Below are positions 1 through 8,387 of a stretch of DNA of 64,000 nt, piece after piece (position 1 is the first letter of the stretch; every line of letters begins with the position of its first letter). The stretch covers positions 372,001-436,000 of the forward strand of contig JADJNH010000005.1 of the NCBI GenBank assembly GCA_016714365.1. The letters run 5' to 3'. Below the pieces are notes generated by a model. It was given only the letters and a program-made list of their open reading frames with translations, had not been told where the DNA came from and searched no databases. A program made the position numbers and the translations under genes. The stretch comes from Candidatus Vicinibacter affinis. GTDB lineage: Bacteria; Bacteroidota; Bacteroidia; Chitinophagales; Saprospiraceae.

Positions 1-210
1 GTTATAAAAAATGGTTTGTGGGACATCACATTTCGTTGCAATCTCTGGTATATCACTAAGATCAATTATTTGATCACCAATTATACTGCAAATTTTTTTT
101 TGTCTTCCGTCAATGCTGAAGATGCCTAATGGCAGATTTTGAATGGGAAAATCACATTCCCGGTCATATGGGATCCATGATTTCATTGATGCAGGAATTG
201 ATTTTTCCAT
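1..210 (-). CDS. fahA: Fumarylacetoacetase, N-terminal part (runs off window)
   Basis: Seventy codons read from an ATG at 210 towards the window edge, so only the amino end is present. The residues SWIPY followed by DFPIQNLPLGIF match the conserved opening of fumarylacetoacetase, whose N-terminal SH3-like domain precedes the catalytic FAH fold. The family hydrolyses 4-fumarylacetoacetate to fumarate and acetoacetate, the last step of tyrosine and phenylalanine breakdown, in the cytoplasm. The full protein is normally about 420 residues, so roughly 350 are missing here. A second, unrelated-length FAH-fold gene lies at 34897-35505. The identification rests on the N-terminal signature only, but that signature is distinctive. 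Confidence 0.8.
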   Translation of the reverse strand, partial: MEKSIPASMKSWIPYDRECDFPIQNLPLGIFSIDGRQKKICSIIGDQIIDLSDIPEIATKCDVPQTIFYN

Positions 211-288
211 AGCTAAGGTATTAAAGATTAAAGTGCAAAGTTAATTGGCAAGTTAGAAAAGTCAGTTGAAAAAATTTGGAAGATTTAC

Positions 289-1668
289 TCAACCTCCCGA
301 AAAAACTTTTTCATAAAGTTCGTTCACAGTCGAAAGGAGGACTACTTTTATTTTTGTATTTCTAGCCATGTCAATTTTTCCGTTGTATTTAGAAATGCAG
401 ATGGCTTTAAAACCAAGTCGTTCTGCCTCCTGTATTCTGGTATCTACTCGAGAAACCGCCCTAATCTCACCCGAGAGTCCCACTTCTCCTGCAAAACAAA
501 TTTGGCGATGTAACGCATGGTCTTCCAAAGATGAAATTAATGATGCAACCACAGAAAGATCAATTGCCGGATCATTAATTCTTATACCCCCTGCAAGATT
601 TATGAAAACATCTTGATTTCCGAATTGAAATCCACATCTTTTTTCAAGAACGGCAAGTAACATGGAGAGCCTTCTGCTATCAAAACCTGTGGCAACCCTT
701 TGAGGTGTTCCGTATACGGCCGTTCCTACAAGAGCTTGGGTTTCAATTAAAATTGGACGTAAGCCTTCAATGGTGCAGGCAACTGCACTTCCGCTTAATC
801 TTTCTTCGTGTTGGGAAAGGAGCAATTCACTTGGATTTTCTACCGGCTTTAAACCTGTGCCATCCATTTCATAAATACTTAATTCATCGGTAGACCCAAA
901 TCGGTTTTTTAAAGTACGGAGTATCCTAAATGAATATTGTTTGTCCCCTTCGAATTGCAAAACAGTATCCACCATGTGTTCCAATAATTTGGGTCCCGCT
1001 ATATCTCCTTCTTTGGTAATGTGGCCGATTAAGAAAACTGGAACTCCTGTTTCTTTTGCGAAGCGGATAAGTTCATTTGTGCACTCTCGAATTTGTGAAA
1101 TAGTCCCTGGGGCTGAATCAAGTTGGGGTGAACTTAGAGTCTGGATAGAATCAACAATCAATAGTCCCGGTTTAAGTCTGGCGGTTTCTGAAAGGATCAC
1201 GTCTATTCTGGTTTCTGAGAATAAAAAGCAACTTTCTTGAGAATGGTTAAGCCTATTGGCTCTAATTTTGATTTGCTCCTCACTTTCTTCTCCGGAAACA
1301 TAAAGGACTGCTTGAAGACGTATTTGGAGAGCTAACTGGAGGAGCAAGGTCGATTTTCCTATTCCAGGTTGACCAGCCAATAAGGTAACTGAACCTCTAA
1401 CTAAACCTCCACCAAGAGCTCTGTTTAATTCTTTATCATGTGTATCCAATCTGAGCAACTTACCTGTTTCAAGTTGATCGAGCCTTACAGATTTTAGATT
1501 TTTATGGTCTTCTTTAATAGTCTTCCAACCAGGTTCGGATTCTTCTCTCTTTTCCAGGATTTCTTCTTGATAGCTATTCCATGTGCCACACGAAGGACAA
1601 TGGCCAATCCATTTTGGTGAATTTGCACCACAATTTGAACAAACAAATATTATACGAGCTTTTGACAA
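289..1668 (-). CDS. radA: DNA repair protein RadA (Sms)
   Basis: 459 residues, normal for bacterial RadA. Seen in order: a C4 zinc finger (Cys10, Cys13, Cys24, Cys27), a RecA-like ATPase with Walker A GQPGIGKST at 99-107 and Walker B LLIVDS near 169-174, the RadA-specific KNRFG motif at 254-258, and a C-terminal Lon-protease-like domain. RadA is a hexameric ATPase that promotes branch migration during recombinational repair. The start is a TTG codon at 1666-1668 (TTG TCA AAA GCT); no ATG lies between it and the zinc finger, so the non-ATG start is well supported. It is one of four non-ATG starts in this window, all followed by a serine codon. It is transcribed away from scpB. Confidence 0.96.
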   Translation of the reverse strand: MSKARIIFVCSNCGANSPKWIGHCPSCGTWNSYQEEILEKREESEPGWKTIKEDHKNLKSVRLDQLETGKLLRLDTHDKELNRALGGGLVRGSVTLLAGQPGIGKSTLLLQLALQIRLQAVLYVSGEESEEQIKIRANRLNHSQESCFLFSETRIDVILSETARLKPGLLIVDSIQTLSSPQLDSAPGTISQIRECTNELIRFAKETGVPVFLIGHITKEGDIAGPKLLEHMVDTVLQFEGDKQYSFRILRTLKNRFGSTDELSIYEMDGTGLKPVENPSELLLSQHEERLSGSAVACTIEGLRPILIETQALVGTAVYGTPQRVATGFDSRRLSMLLAVLEKRCGFQFGNQDVFINLAGGIRINDPAIDLSVVASLISSLEDHALHRQICFAGEVGLSGEIRAVSRVDTRIQEAERLGFKAICISKYNGKIDMARNTKIKVVLLSTVNELYEKVFSGG

Positions 1669-2116
1669 GTGAAATGTTTAAAATTTTTTATTAAAACCTT
1701 AATAATATATTTACCAAAATCTTTTGGGCAACTCAAATTCTAAGACCAAAATTAATAAATAAAACATGATTTTACGATTTCCATCAAAGGATATCGCTGA
1801 TGAGACATCATTTGATGCGGATTTATTTGATAAATAGGGGTACATTTTTTCAATACATAGTCATTTTTTCAGCCAACAATTATATTATAAAAATATTTAA
1901 TATATTATAATTACACCATGGTTTAGCAGAGTGATTTTGAAATCACCTAGTTCACAAGGAGTTAGTTTCTGTTGTTACAATAATATTGTTTTCAAGAGTT
2001 TGGAATATTTGAATGGATTTGAATATCTCTATTATTGAGTATAGAAATTTAGTATTTTGGTCTTAAATACTCAACTATTATGACAGATTCATCGTTTTAG
2101 TAATTACTTTTGTATC
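1669..2116. other. Intergenic region, radA / scpB divergent gap
   Basis: About 450 bases of very AT-rich DNA between the divergent radA and scpB genes. I see no coding signature on either strand. A perfect 7-bp inverted repeat with a 2-base spacer (GTGATTT / AAATCAC) sits at 1931-1946 and could be an operator-type site. A TAnnTTTG box is found at 2105-2112, just before scpB. Confidence 0.5.
2105..2112 (+). promoter_or_regulatory. Possible Bacteroidota -7 box before scpB
   Basis: TACTTTTG matches the Bacteroidota -7 consensus TAnnTTTG and ends 4 bases before the scpB ATG. If used, the transcript would be nearly leaderless. No TTG (-33) element is present at the expected 19-21 base distance, so support is weak. 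Confidence 0.3.
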
Positions 2117-2743
2117 ATGATTACTACGAATTTTGTTCCAGCCATCGAAAGTTTAATTTTTGCTGCTCCTACTCCTATTACAATTGCAGATATTAAATAT
2201 TGTCTTGAGAATACGCATGCTATAAGTATTGGAATTGAGGAAATTGAAGGCTGTATTCATCAAATTACATCAAGATATCAAAACGTTGATTTTGGAATAG
2301 AGCTAAAAGAAATTTCAGGTGGATTCCAATTTCTTTCAAAACCGGAATTCTTTCCTTTAATTGCAGAATACATAAAAGTAAACAACAGAAAAAAATTATC
2401 CAGGGCAGCAATGGAAAGTTTGGCCATTATTGCATATAAGCAACCCATTTCTAAATCTGAAGTTGAGCAAATTAGAGGTGTCAATAGCGACCATTCAATT
2501 CAAAAACTGCTTGAAAAAGAACTAATTGAAATTACAGGAAGAAGTGAGGGTCCAGGGAAACCAATTCTTTTGGGCACAAGTAATAGGTTCATGGAATATT
2601 TTGGATTAAAAAATCTTTCTGAGCTTCCCAAGTTGAAGGATTTAGCAATGCCGGAAAATGAAATTGGAGAGCCCGCGCCTATTGAAGAAACAGTTGAATT
2701 GTTAGACCAGCAAAAGTTAAATAAACTTGGAGAAGATGAATAA
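2117..2743 (+). CDS. scpB: Segregation and condensation protein B
   Basis: 208 residues with the paired winged-helix layout of ScpB. The signature runs from SRAAMESLAIIAYKQPISK (about residues 95-113) through RGV and LLEKELIEITGRSEGPGKP to a LGTSNRFMEYFGL segment. ScpB dimers bind the kleisin ScpA in the Smc-ScpAB condensin complex and help chromosome segregation. scpA is not adjacent. The stop codon overlaps the start of the DUF2480 gene, so the two are probably translationally coupled. Length and motifs are typical and the start is ATG. Confidence 0.95.
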   Translation: MITTNFVPAIESLIFAAPTPITIADIKYCLENTHAISIGIEEIEGCIHQITSRYQNVDFGIELKEISGGFQFLSKPEFFPLIAEYIKVNNRKKLSRAAMESLAIIAYKQPISKSEVEQIRGVNSDHSIQKLLEKELIEITGRSEGPGKPILLGTSNRFMEYFGLKNLSELPKLKDLAMPENEIGEPAPIEETVELLDQQKLNKLGEDE

Positions 2744-3260
2744 TGGTGGAGAATTGATTAATCGAGTTGCTTCCAGCAACTTAATCACTATCAAGCTTGA
2801 AGATTTTTACCCTGAAGCTGAGATAATCGAGTTCGATATTAAGCCTTTTCTCTATAAAGATTTGATTTTAAAAGAGTTAAACTTTCGAGAGTCCATGCAA
2901 AATCACAATTGGGCTAATTACACAGGTAAAATTCTTGCAGTTTTTTGTTCCAACGATGCGATAATTCCAACCTGGGCCTATATGCTTATTTCAACACACG
3001 CCTCTAAGTATGCTGAAATGATTTTTTTTGGAAACGCAAATCAAGCGCTTATCCAATATTATAATCAAATTTTGGATAAGTTCGATTGGAAACAATTTCA
3101 AGGGGCTAAAATGGTTATTAAAGGATGCAGTGATAAACCCGTACCACCTTCTGCCTATTTGAGGGTTACCAGTCATCTTCTGCCTTATGCTTCAAGTATT
3201 ATGTATGGAGAGCCATGTTCAACTGTTCCAGTTTTTAAGCAACCAAAATCCAGTGTTTAA
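2736..3260 (+). CDS. DUF2480 family protein
   Basis: 174 residues from the ATG at 2736, which overlaps the scpB stop in an ATGAATAA arrangement; an in-frame TTG at 2727 is a less likely start. The protein matches the DUF2480 family, found almost only in Bacteroidota. Recognisable stretches are INRVASS at the start, FLYKDLILKE, and VPPSAYLRVTSHLLPYASSIMYGEPCSTVP near the end (split here only for description). It has no signal peptide or membrane segment, so it is probably cytoplasmic. Its function is unknown. Coupling to scpB is the only contextual clue and does not by itself assign a role in chromosome segregation. Confidence 0.85.
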   Translation: MNNGGELINRVASSNLITIKLEDFYPEAEIIEFDIKPFLYKDLILKELNFRESMQNHNWANYTGKILAVFCSNDAIIPTWAYMLISTHASKYAEMIFFGNANQALIQYYNQILDKFDWKQFQGAKMVIKGCSDKPVPPSAYLRVTSHLLPYASSIMYGEPCSTVPVFKQPKSSV

Positions 3261-3440
3261 ATAGAAGGAGATTAACTCATATAAAAACCTTAATCCTAAG
3301 TTAAATCCCGGTTAAATCTAAATTGCCTGAAACAAACACAACAAAATTTAAGTTATGTCCAATAATGCAGGGTTATCTTTAATTTTTTTTCAATTCTGCG
3401 TTATTTGAACTAATTGTTATTAAAAACCAACATAAAATCT

Positions 3441-3965
3441 ATGAATTCAATTAAAAAATTCGCTTTAATTTTCCTAATCGTTTTGGGTACAAATTATTCA
3501 TATGCTCAAAGGTTTGCACTAGTTGATGTGAACAAGATCCTTGAAAATCTTGACGACTATAAAAAAGCCCAAGAAGAACTAGATCGTGTAGCTGCAACGT
3601 GGAAGCAAGAAATTGCTGTAGAATATGACAAAATTAAAGCCATGTACAACAAATATCAGGCAGAACAGGTCCTTTTAACTGATGAACAACGAAAACAAAA
3701 AGAAGAAGAAATCATGAGTAAAGAAAAGGAAGCTAGAAAGCTACAAAAAGACAAATTTGGGGAGGAGGGTGAATTATTTAAAAAGAGACAAGATCTTGTA
3801 AGACCTATACAAGACAAAGTTTATACGGCTATCCAAGATTATGCTACCTCTAAAGGATTAGAAGCAATTTTCGATACCAGCGGATCAGCTGGCATCATAT
3901 ACTATAGTAAGGATTTGGATAAAACAGATGAAATTCTTAAAAAATTCAGAGTAACACCTAAATAA
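3441..3965 (+). CDS. OmpH/Skp family periplasmic chaperone, copy 1
   Basis: 174 residues from the ATG at 3441 (an upstream in-frame TTG would only add a poor leader before the signal peptide). Residues 1-23 form a Sec signal peptide ending in YAQ. Then comes RFALVDVNKILENL, a Glu/Lys-rich helical region typical of the Skp coiled-coil tentacles, and a C-terminal strand IFDTSGSAGIIYYS. Skp/OmpH trimers hold unfolded outer-membrane proteins in the periplasm. In Bacteroidota such genes normally occur in tandem, as here, with a second copy 56 bases downstream. The two copies share architecture but are clearly diverged. Confidence 0.9.
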   Translation: MNSIKKFALIFLIVLGTNYSYAQRFALVDVNKILENLDDYKKAQEELDRVAATWKQEIAVEYDKIKAMYNKYQAEQVLLTDEQRKQKEEEIMSKEKEARKLQKDKFGEEGELFKKRQDLVRPIQDKVYTAIQDYATSKGLEAIFDTSGSAGIIYYSKDLDKTDEILKKFRVTPK

Positions 3966-3991
3966 GCTGCTTACACTTTTTCCAAAATATG

Positions 3992-3999
3992 TATATTTG
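3992..3999 (+). promoter_or_regulatory. Possible Bacteroidota -7 box before second Skp-like gene
   Basis: TATATTTG fits TAnnTTTG and lies 22 bases before the ATG at 4022, in the gap between the two chaperone genes. No matching TTG is found at the expected -33 distance. It could give the second copy independent transcription. Confidence 0.3.
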
Positions 4000-4021
4000 C
4001 CCGTTTTTAAAACACAATTAA

Positions 4022-4534
4022 ATGAAAATCAACACATTAAAATTTTTCACACTAGCTTTCCTGTTAATTTTTACCTCACCAGCTTTTGCACAGAAATTTG
4101 GTTATCTAAATTCCCAAGCGCTTTTGTCGGAATTACCGGAGGTGAAGCAAGCAGATGCTAATTTACAAGCACTGCAAGCACAATTGGAGAAGAAAGGTCA
4201 GCAGATGGTTTCCGAACTTGAGAATAAATATAAGGACCTACAAAGGAAAGAGCAGTCAGGAGAAATATCGCCTAAGGCATTAGAAGAGGAGGCTAAAAAG
4301 CTTAAGGAACAAGAGGCTGATTTGGGGAAATACGAACAAGAAATGCAAAAGCAGCTTTTGGCGAAAAGGCAAGAAACTTTGCAGCCTATTTTAGACAAGG
4401 TTAATAATATAATAAAACAAGTAGCAGTAGAAAATCAATTTACTTACATATTTGATTCAAGCGCGGGAATTCTATTATATGCACAAGAATCGATGGATGT
4501 TACTGCTTTAGTTAAAACTAAATTGGGAATCTAA
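4022..4534 (+). CDS. OmpH/Skp family periplasmic chaperone, copy 2
   Basis: 170 residues. Signal peptide 1-23 ends in FAQ, followed by KFGYLNSQALLSELPEV, a strongly charged coiled-coil region (about 45-125) and the C-terminal strand TYIFDSSAGILLYA. This is the same Skp fold as the preceding gene, with a role in escorting outer-membrane proteins through the periplasm. The stop is 3 bases from the murI start, so the two probably share a transcript. The TAnnTTTG-like box at 3992 may also allow separate expression. Confidence 0.92.
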   Translation: MKINTLKFFTLAFLLIFTSPAFAQKFGYLNSQALLSELPEVKQADANLQALQAQLEKKGQQMVSELENKYKDLQRKEQSGEISPKALEEEAKKLKEQEADLGKYEQEMQKQLLAKRQETLQPILDKVNNIIKQVAVENQFTYIFDSSAGILLYAQESMDVTALVKTKLGI

Positions 4535-4537
4535 GAT

Positions 4538-5356
4538 TTGTCTAATTTTCAAGATCGGCCTATTGGAATTTTTGATTCAGGTATAGGAGGTCTTACTGTC
4601 GCCCAGGCAATAAATCGCTTACTTCCTAAGGAACAATGTATTTATGTAGGAGATACAGCCCATATGCCTTATGGTGACAAGTCTATAGATTTAATTAGAC
4701 ATTTCTCTTTCTGCATTTCAGAGTACCTTTTGAATGTTTACAATTGCAAAGCCCTGGTAATTGCTTGCAACACTGCATCTGCAGCAGCTTATGAATTTCT
4801 TAGGGATAAACTCAAAGGAAAAGTTCCGGTGATTAATGTAATTGACCCCATGGTTGAGTTTGTCATCAATCAGGAAAATATTCATCATGTTGGAATTATT
4901 GCAACCAAAACCACTATTCAGTCTGGAATCTATCAAGAAAAATTTTCAAGAAGAAAAAAGGACCTGAAGTATTCTGCTTTGGCAACCCCTTTGTTGGCCC
5001 CAATGATTGAAGAAGGTTTTTATAATAATACCATCAGCAATGCAGTCCTTCATGAGTATCTTGATATGGCTGAACTCAAGGGAATTGACAGTCTGATCCT
5101 TGGATGCACACATTATCCACTGATTAAAAATGAGATTGAATCTTTTTATGATCAAAAAGTTAGAGTAATTGACTCAGCTGAAGTGGTTGCAAAAAAATTA
5201 AAAACCATTTTGGAAAAAGAAAATATGCTCAATATCACAAATAATAAAAAACAGAATCTCTTTTTTGTGACTGACTATAGTGTTCACTTTGAAAGAACTA
5301 CTAAACTATTTTATGGCGAAGCAATCGCCTTAGAAAAGATTACAATTTCGGAATAA
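4538..5356 (+). CDS. murI: Glutamate racemase
   Basis: 272 residues, normal length. It interconverts L- and D-glutamate for peptidoglycan synthesis. Both catalytic cysteines are present: Cys77 in ACNTAS and Cys190 in LGCTHYPL. The substrate-binding DSGIGGLTV stretch begins at Asp13. The start is TTG at 4538 (TTG TCT AAT TTT); no ATG occurs before the conserved RPIGIFDSG, so the alternative start is required. It lies 3 bases after the Skp-like gene and converges on the membrane-protein gene at 5360. Confidence 0.95.
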   Translation: MSNFQDRPIGIFDSGIGGLTVAQAINRLLPKEQCIYVGDTAHMPYGDKSIDLIRHFSFCISEYLLNVYNCKALVIACNTASAAAYEFLRDKLKGKVPVINVIDPMVEFVINQENIHHVGIIATKTTIQSGIYQEKFSRRKKDLKYSALATPLLAPMIEEGFYNNTISNAVLHEYLDMAELKGIDSLILGCTHYPLIKNEIESFYDQKVRVIDSAEVVAKKLKTILEKENMLNITNNKKQNLFFVTDYSVHFERTTKLFYGEAIALEKITISE

Positions 5357-5359
5357 AGA

Positions 5360-6220
5360 TTAATTTAATATATTATTTTCCAAATTAACCAGTCTAAAAA
5401 TTCCCGAATAGATCAATTGTTTTATTTGGATCTTTAAAATCATAAAACTTTGCTGAAGCAGGAAAAGTAAAATAATGGTTAATGCATCATTCAATAGGGA
5501 CTGCAAGACAAAGTACAGGTAAAATAGTCCGATTTGAAAAATCGCAATTATAGAGATTAATTGGAACAATTTAAGCTTATGGTTAATTATTGATTTTTGT
5601 GCAAGAAGAATACATTTTCCAATAGAAAAATTATTTTGAATAAAATGCAATTTACTAACAGTAGACCATAAGAAAATAACAATGAATAAAAAGGCATAAG
5701 TGATTAACAAAATCATTAGAAAGATAAAAATATACTTTTCTGAAGAAAAATAGTTTATTAAAGATTCTAAGTTCAATGCAAAGGGAACAAATAAAATAGT
5801 AATTACAATCACATTTAATGAGTGGAAAATTAAATTAAATTTTAAATTAGATATAAAGTACAGGGCACAACCTTTAATGAAAGATGCGCCATTTTTTATA
5901 TTATTATTTACTGTAGAAAATAAAATCCCTGCATTGAGAAAAGTGCTTATTAGCAACCAGAGTACTAAGGTGTATTTTATTAAATTCAAAAGGGACTTAA
6001 TGGAAGATCCTTGTTGGCTTAAAAAGTCAGAAATTACAGTATGATTATAATGGTTGGTCAACTCATTAATTTGTATTGAATTTCCAATTGAATTTTTCAA
6101 TATTGCATATAAATCGAGTCCAAAAGGCATTACTATTGTTAGTTGAACTACATATGCTATCAGCGTAATTGGCCACTTTTCCAATATTTTTTTTATTTCA
6201 TTTATTAATAAGTTCATCAT
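5360..6220 (-). CDS. Unrecognised multi-pass membrane protein
   Basis: 286 residues, very rich in Ile, Leu and Phe, with about six hydrophobic segments (near residues 20-40, 80-105, 125-155, 165-195, 215-240 and 245-265). I do not recognise the family. The gene starts 4 bases after the stop of the M1-type peptidase gene on the same strand, so the two are almost certainly one operon. It may act with the peptidase or simply be co-transcribed. It converges on murI with a 3-base gap and no visible terminator hairpin. Confidence 0.75.
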   Translation of the reverse strand: MMNLLINEIKKILEKWPITLIAYVVQLTIVMPFGLDLYAILKNSIGNSIQINELTNHYNHTVISDFLSQQGSSIKSLLNLIKYTLVLWLLISTFLNAGILFSTVNNNIKNGASFIKGCALYFISNLKFNLIFHSLNVIVITILFVPFALNLESLINYFSSEKYIFIFLMILLITYAFLFIVIFLWSTVSKLHFIQNNFSIGKCILLAQKSIINHKLKLFQLISIIAIFQIGLFYLYFVLQSLLNDALTIILLFLLQQSFMILKIQIKQLIYSGIFRLVNLENNILN

Positions 6221-6224
6221 ATTA

Positions 6225-8234
6225 CTATAAAAGCATGCTAATAGATTGAAGGATATTTTGTAAATGAAACATTAGTTTATTACTATACCACATTAGGACA
6301 GATCTGGCAGGTTGTATTGTATAACTGTTGTTATTTAAATTTATATCAAGAAGAATTTTTTGGTTTGGGTCAATATGAGCAGAAATTACTTTGGAAGAAT
6401 TGTAAATATCAATATCACTTCTACCCTCTTCTCCATCCCAATATATAGTTTGAGAGGAACCATTTTCAAAAATAAGGAGAATTTCAACAGGAAATATCCA
6501 ATCTCCTAATCTTTCAACTTGTACTTTAGAATGAATAATTTTATTTAATTTAAAATTAGATATTTCATTTATTTGATTTGTTGCGTCAAAAATCCCATTT
6601 TTATTTTGTGAAATTTCTGTTGTGATATTGCTAACGGAATAATCGAGAACTTTACCATTGTAAATACTGGTCTTTATAAGTTCATAGCACTGCCGTGCCA
6701 GTGAGGAATCTAATCTATTCAATAATTCTGATTTCATTAAGTTTATAAAATTTAGGCCTTTTGGGTGCTTAAATTTCCAATTGTTGTAATAGGTTTGTAT
6801 AATTCTATCGATATTATTCTCTCCAATCAAATTTTGGAGAGTATGTAATGTGGTAGCAGTTTTACTATATATCAAGGATTTATAATTAGTTTCGTTAAAA
6901 AACCATGCTGGTCTTGCAATTATACCTTCTCTAGGGTTTCGCATTGTTGTGTATTCTAAACGTGTTAATTCACGATTATCAAACCTGATTCCTAAAATAT
7001 CCACAAGTGATTTTGATTTGCCGAATGCGGTATCAATAATCCTGTCTTCATAATAGGTAGAAAAGCCTTCATCTAGCCAAGGTTCTTCTTTTTCATTGTT
7101 GGCCACAACGGCCATAAAATACTGATGTATGAATTCGTGAACTACAAGGGATTCAGTTGTTCTAATGTTATTGGGCATTCCATAAACACTACCTGTAGTG
7201 ATTAAAGTGGGATATTCCATTAGACCAGATTTCAAACCATGAAGTGGAGGGCAAACCACCGTTATTGATGGGTATGGATACTTGGCAATTCTACTTTCCA
7301 TGTATTCAAGTGCGAAGATCAGTATTTGAATATACCGATTACTTTGAACAGTATATTCTGATGGTAATAATAGTCTAATATCAATTCCTTTCCATTTTTC
7401 TTCTCTAACAATGTAATTTGGATAGGCCGTCCATGCAAAGTCAATAACATCATTGGCCCTATAACACCTGGTTATTGTTTTATCTTGATTTTTTATTTCA
7501 GAAATTAAGCATCCTGAGGCACCGACGACGAATTTTTCATCAGCAGTTATTTCTATATTGTAATTTCCAAAGTCTGCATAAAACTCTGTTGACCTTAAAA
7601 ACTGATGACAGTTCCAACCCCAAAGGCCATTATCATTTTTCTCATAAACACCTAATTGTGGAAACCAGTGGCAAAGAAAGTAAAAGTCTTTACTATACCC
7701 ACATCTTGCTATTGTTTTAGGAATTTTTGCTTTCCATTTTAAATGAAAGATGGCCGTGTCGCCAGGAGCAATGATATCATTAAGAAGGACCTCGATAACA
7801 GATTGATCATTTAAGTTACCATCATCACACTGAATATATTTGAGATTTTCAGTCAAGTCAACATTGTTCAGATGTATATCGCGCGTAATTTTTTCAATTG
7901 AAATCCAACCCCATTCATCAAGCCTGCGATTTGAAAATTGATTTCCGAAGATTTTGGTTGTTCCTTTAAGAAAACTTGATTCTGTGTTTTTAAATGAATT
8001 TAAATACATGTAGAATTGCAAACTTGTGATATCCACATTTGTTTGGTTCACAAAATGAATGGTTTGTATACTTTCTAATAAATTATTTTTATCATCAAGA
8101 GTTGTTTTAATGTTGTAGTTGGTCGTTCTTTTGCTTAGAGCATAATGTATTGAGTCTGCGCATTGAGCCTTCAAATATATTGGAGGTAATCCTATAATAA
8201 TCCAAATGATAAATATGAACCAGGAGAATTTCAT
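6225..8234 (-). CDS. M1-family (gluzincin) metallopeptidase
   Basis: 669 residues with a signal peptide or membrane anchor at 1-24. The zinc site HEFIH is at 366-370 and the third ligand Glu389 lies in WLDEGFSTYYED, the arrangement of M1 aminopeptidases. The exopeptidase motif GxMEN is altered to GLMEYP (from 338), so strict aminopeptidase activity is uncertain. The N-terminal part has the beta-rich fold seen in the leukotriene-A4-hydrolase-like group. A hydrophobic stretch near the C-terminus may associate with membrane. It is probably periplasmic or surface-exposed. The next gene downstream, 4 bases away, is a membrane protein of unknown function. Confidence 0.88.
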   Translation of the reverse strand: MKFSWFIFIIWIIIGLPPIYLKAQCADSIHYALSKRTTNYNIKTTLDDKNNLLESIQTIHFVNQTNVDITSLQFYMYLNSFKNTESSFLKGTTKIFGNQFSNRRLDEWGWISIEKITRDIHLNNVDLTENLKYIQCDDGNLNDQSVIEVLLNDIIAPGDTAIFHLKWKAKIPKTIARCGYSKDFYFLCHWFPQLGVYEKNDNGLWGWNCHQFLRSTEFYADFGNYNIEITADEKFVVGASGCLISEIKNQDKTITRCYRANDVIDFAWTAYPNYIVREEKWKGIDIRLLLPSEYTVQSNRYIQILIFALEYMESRIAKYPYPSITVVCPPLHGLKSGLMEYPTLITTGSVYGMPNNIRTTESLVVHEFIHQYFMAVVANNEKEEPWLDEGFSTYYEDRIIDTAFGKSKSLVDILGIRFDNRELTRLEYTTMRNPREGIIARPAWFFNETNYKSLIYSKTATTLHTLQNLIGENNIDRIIQTYYNNWKFKHPKGLNFINLMKSELLNRLDSSLARQCYELIKTSIYNGKVLDYSVSNITTEISQNKNGIFDATNQINEISNFKLNKIIHSKVQVERLGDWIFPVEILLIFENGSSQTIYWDGEEGRSDIDIYNSSKVISAHIDPNQKILLDINLNNNSYTIQPARSVLMWYSNKLMFHLQNILQSISMLL

Positions 8235-8387
8235 TTAGTTGAAATTAACAGTTAGGTACAATGACAAATATTGTGATTACAATAAACACAAAATAAATAA
8301 GTCACATACCGAAAGAAAATCATGCTAAATTAGGAATTTCATATAAGATGTACCTTATGAAATTGAAGAAAACATTTATTGATTTAA

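Noticed and set aside
1921..1960. tRNA-Ser-like anticodon arm (GTGATTTTGAAATCAC) before scpB
   Set aside because: There is no acceptor, D or T arm around it; it is only a short palindrome.
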